Source: Pisaster brevispinus (Eukaryota; Echinodermata; Asteroidea; Forcipulatida; Asteriidae). From it: a stretch of 64,000 bases of DNA. The first letter of the stretch is position 1. Each line of letters begins with the position of its first letter. Below are positions 25,601 to 32,083 of the stretch, one piece after another. The DNA lies in NCBI GenBank assembly GCA_023634235.1, contig JAMKCF010000004.1, forward strand, positions 20,306,027 to 20,370,026. Direction: 5' to 3'. The position numbers were made by a program, and so were the translations under genes. Under the pieces are notes generated by a model that saw only the letters and a program-made list of their open reading frames with translations, had not been told where the DNA came from and did not search any database.

Positions 25601-28600
25601 TGATGTACAGTTCTATTACTCTAACGGCGTGGTACCCAATACTCTGAGCGAGCGGTTCTTCCCCAACTACTTCAACGGATCTGAGATTGTAGTGGTTGGC
25701 AAATTAGATGAGAATCGACTATCGAATCATGTACTAAGATCAATTATATATGGCAAGACATCGAACAGCAGTGAAGTATCGCTAGCTGCAGACACTAGTA
25801 CAGCTGTAAGTACAGTCTTTACTGTTTCATGTTGTTGAAGCGGAGCGTTCTACCAATGACAGTTTTTTATTTTATTCTGTTAACCTGTGTAAATGTTAGG
25901 ATTTTGTCTGAACGAACTATGTGGAAATCCATGTAATGTTGTTATTATGTTGTACTAGACTTCCAGCACAAAACTGCAATAATTTTCATGAAATGAACAG
26001 TCACCGAGTGTAGTCTCTTTAATAATGTACCCTGGGTTTTAAACACGGGTTTTGATTACCAACAGGTTCCGTCTCGCATTCTCTTGGACCCTTCGATCCC
26101 TGATGACATCGTTGAACGTATTTGGGCATACCTCATGATTCAATCACTGGAACGTAAAAGGGATGCATCTGAGAATCCTAATCCAAGTATCCAACGGGAA
26201 ATTACAGACACTTCACTGCATTACACCTATCTGAATCCCTACACACGGATGACGGTGACTGAACAAAACCAAGGCTCATCTCACGTCACCCATCAGGGTG
26301 ATGTTGGTTTGAATGTATGGGAGCAGGAGTTACCGACTGCAGTACGTGATCGAATCGCTCAAGCACTCAGTGTTATCTCAGACGAAGCACCTACTCCTGA
26401 TGGTGGTACAACCAGCACAGGTAACTCATCAAAACACTCAGCCTATAATATACGACAAACCTCACAAATATTTAGCTACCTCCTTTAATTCTATTATATC
26501 TATTCAGTAAGCCAAAGGGACTTTTGAAAGCAATTGTGTATGTTATACAACATCGAATATTATTGATTTAGCCGTGTTATTTCAATTAAATTTTTTTTCG
26601 TTTTACACCCTTCAATAAATAAGAGTTTATATTTATGGTTTTGTTTGTTTGTTTGTTGGGGTGTCGGGGTGTTGTGGTGTGTATTTGTTTGTTTGTTTGG
26701 GGTGTTGGGGTGTCTGTTTGTTGTTGTTGTCTCATTTATTGATTTATTTATTTGTCTTTATTTTATTCTCTTTTTTTTTGGGGGGGGAGGGGGTGTCTGG
26801 CCCTAAATACATTTATGTAACCTTAATTGTCAAATGTATATTAAACCCAATTGTGTTGATTTGAAATAATGTGAGACTTTAAAGTACAAACTGCACAATT
26901 CACTCTACTATATGTTGAAACAATGTTTTTTACAAAGGTGGAAATAGCAACTTGAAGGTTCAACTGTCACTTTGCTTTGACATCAGTGGAGATTCTGGTG
27001 ACGTCATTAGTTTAGTGAAGGACAGGTCAAAAGGTTCGTACAGTAGTTATTAGGGTACACTCTTAGTTTGAGAATATTATAGTGAACGTGCGAGGAATAA
27101 TTGAGTGTGGATAAATGGTCATGTTTGATGTAGCTAACAACAATAATGTCTGACTTTCAGGAATGTATGTCAACGGCAAAATTCTTTCAGAGCCCTCGCA
27201 ACAAAATGGAGTTCATGTGCAACAAACATACATTGATGAAATAGGCGCAGTATTTAGCGGCCGACAACATAGCAATACTGTGAGGATAAGGTTTACGCCA
27301 TCAACGATCACTATTAACACTGACTACCGTCTTCAATGGGACATCAACACAAGACTGCAAGTTGGAAATGTAGGAGTCAATGTTGATGGTCGCATGGCAA
27401 CTATAACATTACAGAAGGGTATTGAGTTTACAGTGATTCGATATGCAGCAACTCGAAACCAACCAAGCTTCTTGGGGTTTCACTTGAACGAAGGGAGTGG
27501 ACTCTCAAGGAATGTACAAGGCATTGTCGGTAAGTAGATTAGTTTATTTATTAATAATAATAGTGGCTTCTTGTATGACGCTCAAATCCGTCACTCATTA
27601 TCGCATTTTCGCTTTACATAGCACCATGTAATGGTTTACAAGGTGCTGTGGCACAATATGCAGCCAATCAAACCAGAACACCGGGGCGAACCCCTTCTCT
27701 TAGGTTCTTTTACGTGCATTAAGCCCAGTTCATACTTCCTGCGAATGCGAATGCAAAGCGAATGTTGACGTCACAAATTCGCAACGAATAGTCGCAGCGA
27801 ACACAGAGTTGTGACGTCAAATTCGCATCATATTCGCTTCGCATTCGCGTTCGCAGGAAGTATGAACCGGGCTTAAGTGTCTTGCTAAAGCCTTGGTCAC
27901 AACGAAATCCACAATTTTTTCCGTACGAAATATAAATATTTCTGTCGTGGTAACATTTCGTAGGACAATAACTTTTTCGTGGAAGTGGTCAAATGAAGTG
28001 TTGAAGCCTCACGACAGGAATATGCAGACATTAGAGAAAGTGTCGTGGTTTTGTCGTGAATACCACGACAGTAGTGCGACAAACGTGACCTCTCGTGGAC
28101 CTTTCGTGGTCAATTATCATGTGTGACAGTCAGTCGTGCTACAGTCGTGAAACTGTCGTACTACAGTCGTGAAACTGTCGTACTACAGTCGTGGTACTGT
28201 TTTGATATGTTGTCAGTGTTTCGTACGAAATTTGTCGTAGGAAGTTCGTACGAAGGTTTCACGACATAACTCGACACTACTACGACAAAAAGCCGACACA
28301 TTTTCGTGGAGTGAAAAAGGGTTGTCCCAATTTTAAGATTTGTTGTAGAACACCCATTTTTCGTACTTCAATCGTACAACATTGAAGAACTTAACACGCC
28401 ACGAAATTTCCTCTTTTCTGTCCTGAGCCCGCATACTCCTACCGTGGTCCCAATATGACTGGGACTTTAAGGACACACCTGTCACGACCGGGAGTCGAAC
28501 CCAAACTCTGTGATCTGAAACACCAAACTTGATGAGTCCGGTGCTTTTATCCTCCGGCCACGACGCGTCATCAACACGCCATTATTTAGTAAAAAGGGAA

Positions 28601-29432
28601 ACTGGAAACAATCCCTTCCAGAGATTAATTCGAGCTATTGCTCAGAATGGCGGGTCGAGCATCGGAAAGCAAATTGAACACATTAAGATTCTCTCATTTT
28701 TTTTATTAGCACAGGAATACAAGATAAAACCTTATCCTGATCCACTAGCTTTAGAGCAATCAATGTTATTTAATTGTGTGGGACATCGGATTCAGTTATT
28801 CGGATAGCAGGAATGGCATTAAGATTTAAAACAGAAGGGTAAGCAGAGTATAAGTTGCGTCAGATTCATCAGGACTGGCACTCGGCGAAACGCTCGTTCT
28901 TTTGCTTTTAGGGCAAGATTTGAACTTTCTATAACTCCAAGGCTTTTGAAAATTTGTTATTTTGTGTAGAATTTAACGTAATAAAGATTGTTCGCTATTT
29001 CTACCTTTGTAATTTTGTTCTATAAGATCTTGACCACAATATGCTTATAGGCTTACCATAAGAGTTTGTTTCACACCCGTCTTGATATCGACCTGCAAGC
29101 AAAGTATAGGTCGTCCAGCGTTCAACTTTTCCGTAGAAAAGGCATGGTCATTGTTAGTTCCACATATTTCGTACAAAATAGTTCCACAGCTTCATTTTTA
29201 CTTTTCAGGTCAATTTGAAAGAGGTGAAACGCGCTTTTCAATGAATAATAACCAACATGGCAGAGGTGGTTCACAGACTTGCGGAATACAAATTGACACG
29301 AGGGGGCGCCCGTCGTCCGATGATGTAGGCCATGGCAGTTGTTGGGTGGCAGCCAATGTTGATGTTGATGAAGGATTTGTAGAGGGAAGATACGCTGACT
29401 ATCTGATGTCTGACCTCTTTGCAGTAATGTAG
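1494..29432 (+). CDS. Gene A: secreted ITIH-like protein with three VIT-VWA units (31 exons)
   Basis: Complete coding model of about 2164 residues. Every one of the 30 introns has GT...AG ends and matching phases. Residues in order: signal peptide 1 to about 24; furin-type R-V-K-R in exon 2; VIT-1 56-296; VWA-1 297-577; linker 578-693; VIT-2 694-918; VWA-2 919-1197; linker to 1315; VIT-3 1316-1539; VWA-3 1540-1817; linker to about 1935; ITIH C-terminal domain to 2164, then TAG. All three VWA domains keep the metal-site pattern DxSxS, a T-N-L turn and an S/T-D-G loop. Family knowledge: inter-alpha-trypsin-inhibitor heavy chains are secreted and bind hyaluronan-rich matrix. The usual heavy-chain C-terminal processing motif D-P-H-F was not found. 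No second signal peptide, stop or poly(A) signal with a new start separates the units, so one gene is preferred over three. UTRs and exact start are unproven. Confidence 0.9.
1850..1940 (-). repeat. tRNA-derived SINE head or tRNA fossil
   Basis: On the minus strand, roughly 1932 to 1858, an A-box-like segment (T-G-G-T-C-T-A-G-T-G-G-T) is followed by a B-box (G-G-T-T-T-G-A-A-T-C). The outer ends pair over about six bases. The anticodon arm is poor, so a SINE head inside gene A intron 1 is more likely than a working tRNA gene. Confidence 0.5.
2040..2960. repeat. Dispersed repeat with hairpins and an internal duplication
   Basis: Intronic repeat with GTCCGTC-rich tracts (2140-2185, 2340-2390) and short hairpins made from ACATTGTGGG/CCCACAATGT (2240-2330). 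A block of about 60 bp at 2704-2763 is repeated imperfectly at 2849-2909 (both contain CCAGTTGAATGAGC and GGTCATAACTCCTTA). No coding capacity is seen. Confidence 0.55.
4527..4858. mobile_element. Short non-autonomous hAT-like element, copy 1
   Basis: 332 bp starting CAGCGGCATAGCC and ending GGCTACGCCGCTG (inverted termini). It is flanked by 8-bp near-duplicates AGAAGAAA (4519-4526) and AGGAGAAA (4859-4866). Eight-bp target duplications and C-A-G termini fit hAT MITEs. The interior is G-rich with a long G run near 4788-4802. It lies in gene A intron 1. Confidence 0.7.
5224..5271 (+). CDS. Gene A exon 2: furin-site mini-exon
   Basis: 48-nt phase 0/0 exon between tttgcag and gtgagt. It encodes 16 residues containing R-V-K-R followed by Q-A, a proprotein-convertase consensus, so the segment before it is probably a removed propeptide. 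The paralogous mini-exon in gene B encodes R-E-R-R followed by Q-A. Confidence 0.8.
5532..5692 (+). CDS. Gene A exon 3: VIT-1, first part
   Basis: 161 nt, phase 0 in and 2 out. The frame shows the VIT opening pattern: a hydrophobic strand, then R-F-A-S-T-T-I and [13 protein letters not shown] near the end is a possible N-glycosylation site. Confidence 0.93.
6505..6709. mobile_element. MITE-like element with about 23-bp inverted ends
   Basis: The left end CTCTCAAATCTCCCGGTCAG and the right end (reverse complement CTCTAAAAACTCCCGGGTCA) match imperfectly over about 23 bp. The interior repeats GACCCGG/CCGGGTC. No transposase is present. It lies in gene A intron 3. Confidence 0.55.
7003..7113 (+). 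CDS. Gene A exon 4: VIT-1, second part
   Basis: 111 nt, phase 2/2. It encodes the D-V-N-G-K-T-F strand and an acidic loop of VIT. Its last about 77 nt plus donor are nearly identical to gene B exon 4. Confidence 0.93.
7306..7444 (+). CDS. Gene A exon 5: VIT-1, third part
   Basis: 139 nt, phase 2 in and 0 out. It contains [10 protein letters not shown] and the N-Y-Q-E-L-L-E-R core typical of VIT domains (compare Y-E-E-L-L-x-R in vertebrate ITIH). Confidence 0.95.
7848..8159 (+). CDS. Gene A exon 6: VIT-1 end and VIT-VWA connector
   Basis: 312 nt, phase 0/0. It contains I-S-E-P-Q-G-I, matching the F-E-P-Q-G-I hallmark of ITIH chains, then a Ser/Gly-rich loop and [11 protein letters not shown], matching the D-G-x-L-I-x-x-Y-D strand before VWA. 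Confidence 0.95.
8279..8473 (+). CDS. Gene A exon 7: VWA-1, first strand and metal site
   Basis: 195 nt, phase 0/0. It encodes F-V-I-D-V-S-G-S-M, giving the D-x-S-x-S metal-binding motif, and the following helix and D-x-F-N-I-I strand. Confidence 0.96.
8809..8902 (+). CDS. Gene A exon 8: VWA-1, middle helix
   Basis: 94 nt, phase 0 in and 1 out. It encodes the W-R-E-D-E-M-V-E-A segment. In units 2 and 3 this segment is fused to the exon carrying the first metal-site motif. Confidence 0.92.
9510..9827 (+). CDS. Gene A exon 9: VWA-1, second half
   Basis: 318 nt, phase 1/1. It has the metal-site G-T-N-L-N-D-A turn and L-T-D-G loop, then the T-L-G-F-G-A strand and helix. It is one codon (a Gly) longer than gene B exon 9. 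Confidence 0.95.
9973..10208 (+). CDS. Gene A exon 10: end of VWA-1 and following beta segment
   Basis: 236 nt, phase 1 in and 0 out. It starts with [10 protein letters not shown] and includes N-Y-F-E-G-S-E, a segment conserved after VWA in ITIH chains (N-x-F-x-G-S-E). About 98 nt are nearly identical to gene B exon 10. Confidence 0.95.
10577..10737. mobile_element. Small foldback MITE, intron 10 of gene A
   Basis: About 160 bp with inverted ends TATAGACCCCTTGCGCAA on the left and, in reverse complement, CATAGACCCCTTGCACAA on the right. There is no coding content. Confidence 0.55.
11030..11152. mobile_element. Small inverted-repeat element
   Basis: Left GGATGGACAGTCGA and right TCGACTGTCCACCC form inverted ends around about 120 bp, with internal CCCCC/GGGGG arms. 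It is intronic in gene A, just before exon 11. Confidence 0.45.
11218..11565 (+). CDS. Gene A exon 11: helical linker between units 1 and 2
   Basis: 348 nt, phase 0/0. It encodes [11 protein letters not shown], then [10 protein letters not shown], the conserved L-T-P-x-T/M-S-M segment after the VWA in ITIH chains. A Gly/Ser/Arg-rich variable tail follows. Confidence 0.93.
11751..11920 (+). CDS. Gene A exon 12: VIT-2, first part
   Basis: 170 nt, phase 0 in and 2 out. It opens a second VIT domain: I-T-D-R-Y-A-Q-T-N and [10 protein letters not shown] follow the classic VIT pattern closely. No signal peptide precedes it, so it continues the same protein. Confidence 0.94.
12549..12735. repeat. 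CAAA / ACACCCCAAC compound microsatellite
   Basis: About 185 bp of alternating (CAAA)n and ACCCCAACA blocks in gene A intron 12. The complementary strand carries GGGG runs (TTGGGGTGTTGGGGTG). It creates spurious open frames on both strands. Confidence 0.85.
12798..12905 (+). CDS. Gene A exon 13: VIT-2, second part
   Basis: 108 nt, phase 2/2. An earlier gtaaca at 12897 breaks the frame. The gtgaaa donor after 12905 restores phase 2 and gives V-T-K-R-D-P across the junction, so it is preferred. Confidence 0.82.
13504..13645 (+). CDS. Gene A exon 14: VIT-2, third part
   Basis: 142 nt, phase 2 in and 0 out. It encodes [10 protein letters not shown] and [13 protein letters not shown], which match the vertebrate ITIH pattern Y-E-E-L-L-x-R-R-x-G-x-Y-E. 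The acceptor polypyrimidine tract is weak. Confidence 0.92.
13892..14002 (+). CDS. Gene A exon 15: VIT-2 tail
   Basis: 111 nt, phase 0/0, with I-T-E-P-Q-G-L. In units 1 and 3 this part and exon 16 form one exon, so the intron between exons 15 and 16 was gained here or lost elsewhere. Confidence 0.9.
14538..14681 (+). CDS. Gene A exon 16: connector before VWA-2
   Basis: 144 nt, phase 0/0, containing [13 protein letters not shown], the strand that precedes VWA in this family. Confidence 0.9.
14844..15132 (+). CDS. Gene A exon 17: VWA-2, first half
   Basis: 289 nt, phase 0 in and 1 out. F-V-I-D-I-S-S-S-M gives the D-x-S-x-S metal motif. The exon corresponds to exons 7 and 8 of unit 1 joined together. 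Confidence 0.96.
15290..15837 (+). CDS. Gene A exon 18: VWA-2, second half and beta segment
   Basis: 548 nt, phase 1 in and 0 out, corresponding to unit-1 exons 9 and 10 joined. It has E-T-N-L-G-D-A, L-S-D-G-Q-P-T and Y-F-E-G-S-E. The loop has Ser where units 1 and 3 have Thr; the acidic residue is kept. Confidence 0.95.
15962..16122 (+). CDS. Gene A exon 19: helical linker after VWA-2
   Basis: 161 nt, phase 0 in and 2 out. It encodes [15 protein letters not shown], matching the R-x-W-A-x-x-x-I-x-x-L-L helix after VWA in ITIH chains. Confidence 0.88.
16450..16586 (+). CDS. Gene A exon 20: linker after VWA-2, continued
   Basis: 137 nt, phase 2 in and 1 out. It starts [12 protein letters not shown], the conserved V-T-P-L-T segment, then becomes Arg/Gln-rich. 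The donor is gtatag. A 5.6-kb repeat-rich intron follows. Confidence 0.82.
16620..18480. other. Intron 20 of gene A, left part: no gene seen
   Basis: Low-complexity intronic sequence. Positions 17150-17400 contain gggcggagtt-type motifs, including a short palindrome CCGCCCTTTTGTGGGCGG near 17328, and a related stretch occurs in opposite orientation at 21890-21930. They may be ends or copies of one repeat family. No exon with consistent splice sites was found. Confidence 0.45.
18482..19900. repeat. 21-bp minisatellite with 660-bp higher-order duplication
   Basis: Basic unit of 21 bp, GTCGGAGTTGTGAGTTGGC plus two bases, with variants (CTA/CCA, CAG/CGG). The whole block 18488-19140, which includes an interspersed non-repeat spacer (about 18640-18725), recurs at an offset of exactly 660 bp (19148-19800) with almost no differences. 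The spacer begins a third time at 19800. Because 21 is divisible by 3, several frames stay open as seven-residue repeats, but these are not supported as proteins. Confidence 0.92.
20738..20961. mobile_element. Short non-autonomous hAT-like element, copy 2
   Basis: 224 bp starting CAGTGGCGTCACC and ending GTTACGCCACTG, flanked by a perfect 8-bp duplication CCTCACTC (20730-20737 and 20962-20969). The interior is rich in C and G runs. Same family as the copies at 4527 and 50380. Confidence 0.82.
20970..22200. other. Intron 20 of gene A, right part: no gene seen
   Basis: AT-rich intronic DNA with a poly-C tract near 21172-21181 and a small hairpin CTTGCAAGGC/GCCTTGCAAG near 22083-22107. No coding signal or additional exon is visible up to exon 21. 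Confidence 0.5.
22203..22258 (+). CDS. Gene A exon 21: short connector to unit 3
   Basis: 56 nt, phase 1 in and 0 out. It encodes [14 protein letters not shown] and then Ser/Thr. It has a good acceptor and a gtaagt donor, and its phases link exon 20 to exon 22. Confidence 0.75.
22515..22675 (+). CDS. Gene A exon 22: VIT-3, first part
   Basis: 161 nt, phase 0 in and 2 out, the same length and phases as exon 3. It shows [10 protein letters not shown] and [11 protein letters not shown], with a possible N-F-T glycosylation site. Confidence 0.94.
23117..23227 (+). CDS. Gene A exon 23: VIT-3, second part
   Basis: 111 nt, phase 2/2, identical in length to exon 4. It encodes N-V-D-G-K-T-Y-Y-G. Confidence 0.93.
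23339..23477 (+). CDS. Gene A exon 24: VIT-3, third part
   Basis: 139 nt, phase 2 in and 0 out, identical in length to exon 5. It encodes [11 protein letters not shown] and [12 protein letters not shown]. Confidence 0.94.
23630..23890 (+). CDS. Gene A exon 25: VIT-3 tail and connector
   Basis: 261 nt, phase 0/0. It has I-V-E-P-Q-G-V and, near the end, [12 protein letters not shown]. Two cysteines lie in the loop. Confidence 0.94.
24448..24736 (+). CDS. Gene A exon 26: VWA-3, first half
   Basis: 289 nt, phase 0 in and 1 out, the same length as exon 17. F-V-I-D-I-S-S-S-M gives the metal motif. The open frame runs on past the gtgaga donor, but that tail is not conserved. Confidence 0.95.
25261..25805 (+). 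CDS. Gene A exon 27: VWA-3, second half and beta segment
   Basis: 545 nt, phase 1 in and 0 out. It has [15 protein letters not shown], then V-A-T-P-L-L-Y-D-V and N-Y-F-N-G-S-E, all conserved in ITIH chains. Confidence 0.95.
26066..26420 (+). CDS. Gene A exon 28: linker before the C-terminal domain
   Basis: 355 nt, phase 0 in and 1 out. It encodes [15 protein letters not shown], the helix after VWA, then [12 protein letters not shown] (compare V-T-P-L-T-S-M-V-V in ITIH) and a Pro/Gly/Thr-rich end. Confidence 0.93.
26638..26725. repeat. GTTT / GGGGTGTTG microsatellite
   Basis: (GTTT)n with GGGGTGTTGGGGTGT blocks in gene A intron 28. It is the reverse-complement motif of the array at 12549. 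Confidence 0.8.
26938..27033 (+). CDS. Gene A exon 29: ITIH C-terminal domain, start
   Basis: 96 nt, phase 1/1. It encodes [15 protein letters not shown], matching the L-C-F-N-I-x-G-x-P-G-D-I signature of the ITIH C-terminal domain. The donor is gttcgt, a weaker form. Confidence 0.88.
27161..27529 (+). CDS. Gene A exon 30: ITIH C-terminal domain, middle
   Basis: 369 nt, phase 1/1. It opens G-M-Y-V-N-G-K-I, like the vertebrate T-V-N-G-Q-L segment, and ends with F-L-G-F-H-L and Ser/Gly, like the F-L-G-F-Y strand of ITIH chains. Confidence 0.94.
27723..27872. mobile_element. 150-bp TTAA-flanked MITE
   Basis: Near-palindromic element flanked by TTAA at 27719-27722 and 27873-27876. Inverted arms of about 65 bp begin GCCCAGTTCATACTTCCTGC on the left and GCCCGGTTCATACTTCCTGC (reverse complement) on the right. 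TTAA duplications are typical of piggyBac or Kolobok transposons. It is inserted in the SINE tail. Confidence 0.8.
27890..28466. repeat. CGTG/CACGA-rich foldback block
   Basis: About 575 bp dominated by TCGTG, CACGA and the palindrome TTCGTACGAA. It includes a tandem ACAGTCGTGAAACTGTCGTA-type unit at 28131-28200. It separates the two parts of the SINE, so it is probably an inserted element. Its ends are uncertain. Confidence 0.5.
29209..29432 (+). CDS. Gene A exon 31: C-terminus and stop codon
   Basis: 224 nt entered in phase 1 and ending at TAG (29430-29432). It encodes [10 protein letters not shown], a C-W pair (S-C-W-V-A), and a Tyr/Asp-rich end (Y-A-D-Y-L-M-S-D), consistent with the ITIH C-terminal region, which has a cysteine and a Y-x-x-Y end. 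Confidence 0.92.
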
Positions 29433-31951
29433 CACATGCTGGTTTTAGACAAATTATTTATAAAACATACTTATAGTAGTCGTGTATACTGAGCTTAGCA
29501 TTCAAGTTGATAGAAAACATTATTTCCTTATGATATCGCATAGTCCTAGATACAACTTATACGGGAAATTTAAAACAAATGAAGGCAGATACACAGGAGG
29601 TGAAAGCTCAGAAAGAATTTTTTAAAATTCTGTCATTACATAAATTGTGTTTTAATTGGGATATTTAGGCACACAGCATGAACATAAAACATTTTTTGGT
29701 TTGAACTTTGATTGCGATTAGAATCTCACTGTAAAATTATAATTACACAGTAAAGTGAAGATTTATAAAACGGTTTCCCTTTCAAACTGGTGAAACTTAG
29801 AGTTTGCAATTTGTAGATAATTTCTTTGCAATAAATCGAACCATAGAGCATGCATAGAGCAGAACAAAGCTGTCCAACAGGTTTAGATCTACAGTGATAC
29901 GTTATTGACATTCGGCACGCTGGATCAACAGGGCTTCAAGATACATTCTCTTTTTATAGCTTCATAGTAAAAAGTGGAGACCAGTAAACTTAACTGAGTA
30001 ATGCTATAAACCCGTTCCAACAGAATACAAAACAAACAACTATTTGTTTGTTAATTGTCACTATATCCTATATCTATTCCCCACCCATATCGCATTTAAC
30101 CCTGTGGTGAAAACAGTCCCCACACACTATATTACTAGCATCGTACCACAATAAGACTCTCAATGATAACATGGAGGTGATACAGACAATTGACCAAAGT
30201 ATTTTAAAACTAGTTCCATTCTCTTCTCACTGTTGGCAGCGCTTCCTGCAAATGGAAGTCAATTACAAATTAGTAACAACAGTGTCAACTAGAAACGATT
30301 TGATGAAGTTGCACCACGACAGAAATGTGGATTCTGCGGTCTCTTTGGCAAGGAAAGTAGGCCTACTATGAATGCGAATTTTGGTTCCAAACTTCTTCTT
30401 TCGTGTGATTTATTGGAGCAAGATGAACATTCTAATTCGATTAGAAACATAGTGACTCCAAACCACTTGGCGGTCTCCTCGTCGAGTCCCCTGCTCGCCT
30501 TTTGGTTGTCTGAAGTCAGGGCAGTCGCGAATGATGTGGGGGAAAACGGACGCAAAAATGCATATTTTTCGTCATCAAAGACTTCTCATAAGTTTACGGC
30601 GATCCATTGAATACCCAGTGAAATTATTTTATTTAATTACTTTTAGCTAAAAACCCTATTTTGACAGATATAAGTGTGATTCGTGTAAGTGTAATCTTTA
30701 GAAGTGCTTGTTGAACACTGTAGCCATTGCGCGTTATAAGATCGGTTTATTGGTGTTAATTTGTGTCCCTTGCTGTATTCACCCTCATAGCCCCCCATTG
30801 TATTTGCAGTGTTCTTGTTTATTAAAGTGAGTTTAAATTATTTGCCGTTTTGTTTGTACTATGATCTTTGTAGTTTTTGGTCATGTTAACCAGTCTGATT
30901 CGATACTTCCTCCAGATTACGAATATGTTTTTTCCTCCAATTAATCACAGTTAATTTATACTCATTTCGCATAAAAATCGCCATTGCCAGAAGCTGCATT
31001 AAGTACAACAATTTGACCTTTCCATATGTCCGGTCATGGTCATGCTATAATGCCTTGGATTAATGTCTCTCCTACTACTGCTCAACCGCAACACTGGCCC
31101 CCCATTCACAACAAAACACATCTAGACACTCCTGTAAACCTGAATAAGGAAGGCAAACAATGACCGCTCGGTAACTGCTTTGTTCTCCTTTGAAGGACTC
31201 TCCACGCACGGTCGGAAGTGGGGTATTTTGCACATCTGTGGGTGCTTCGTTTAGGCCCTACGACTCCCTGGGTTTAGGAACAAATGTCTACAATTTGTTG
31301 ACTTTAAAACATTAATTTCAATTGTAAGTGGTTCACATTGAACTTGTGACTTTGAACACCTAAACATTTTCATCATATACAGTTATTACGGACAGATTCT
31401 TGATAGTTTTCTGTTTATGGGTGTAGTCTATCAATGGTCCAGAGGGAGTAATTAAATTAAACTAAACAGTCAACTTCACCGAAATCGTCTTTGATGACAC
31501 TGCGGTGCTGTTGCAAATACATGAATGTGACAAGTAGACCATACAACTGCTAAACACAGTCATAACTCCAAGAACTCACAAGTTCTGGTACAATACAATA
31601 GATTATGCCACCTGGAATTTGCAGGCCCACGTCCATTCCTTTCAGTAGCCACAGACTGCTTACCACCAGAGTGCCTTCGCTACATGACACGCTCAGAGCT
31701 ATTTGCTATTGGTATAATATGTACACTGGATAAACGATCGCTTGTGGCTTTAATCCGCGTTGGAATATGCAGTCAGTCCACAGGGGACATCAAGAGCACA
31801 AAACCTACGGAAAGACCTACCGTACTCGTCACTATTCCACAAACGTCGTGACGGCCACATCATTAATTTGGTCATCAGCAAATAATTAATTGGGATATAG
31901 GTGTCTTGAAGTGGAGACTCTTCATGGTCTGAAGGTACCATAGAAAACAAG
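29433..31951. other. Spacer between genes A and B
   Basis: About 2.5 kb holding the gene A 3' untranslated region and presumably the gene B promoter. An AATAAA at 29830-29835, about 400 bases after the stop, is a candidate poly(A) signal. Short open frames at 30171-30610 show no domain or splice context. No TATA box could be assigned for gene B. Confidence 0.45.
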
Positions 31952-32083
31952 ATGGGGTTTCTTGAAGGAAGACCAATGGTGGGCGTTGTAATGTTACTGT
32001 ACCTGTTCAGTATGGTCACATCGGCACCGTCGGGAACCAAGGAATGGACTGTTACAGCTCTGAAGCACTCCAGACAGTACGAG
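31952..32083 (+). CDS. Gene B exon 1: start codon and signal peptide
   Basis: 44 codons to a gtaggt donor, phase 0 out. The hydrophobic core V-V-M-L-L-Y-L-F-S-M-V-T-S-A is a clear signal sequence. It is followed by K-E-W-T-V, similar to K-D-W-I-V in gene A exon 1. Confidence 0.83.

Larger units (their letters stand above)
27549..28567 (-). repeat. tRNA-derived SINE broken by two later insertions
   Basis: On the minus strand the head (28567 to about 28483) has an A-box region GTCGTGGCC...and a B-box GGGTTCGACTCCCGG. The tail at 27549-27600 matches the 3' end of the 54058 copy (TGGCTTCTT, then CGCTCAAATCCGTCACTCA on the plus strand) and ends in an ATT-rich tract. Between head and tail sit a TTAA-flanked MITE and a CGTG-rich block, so the SINE is older than both. 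Confidence 0.7.
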
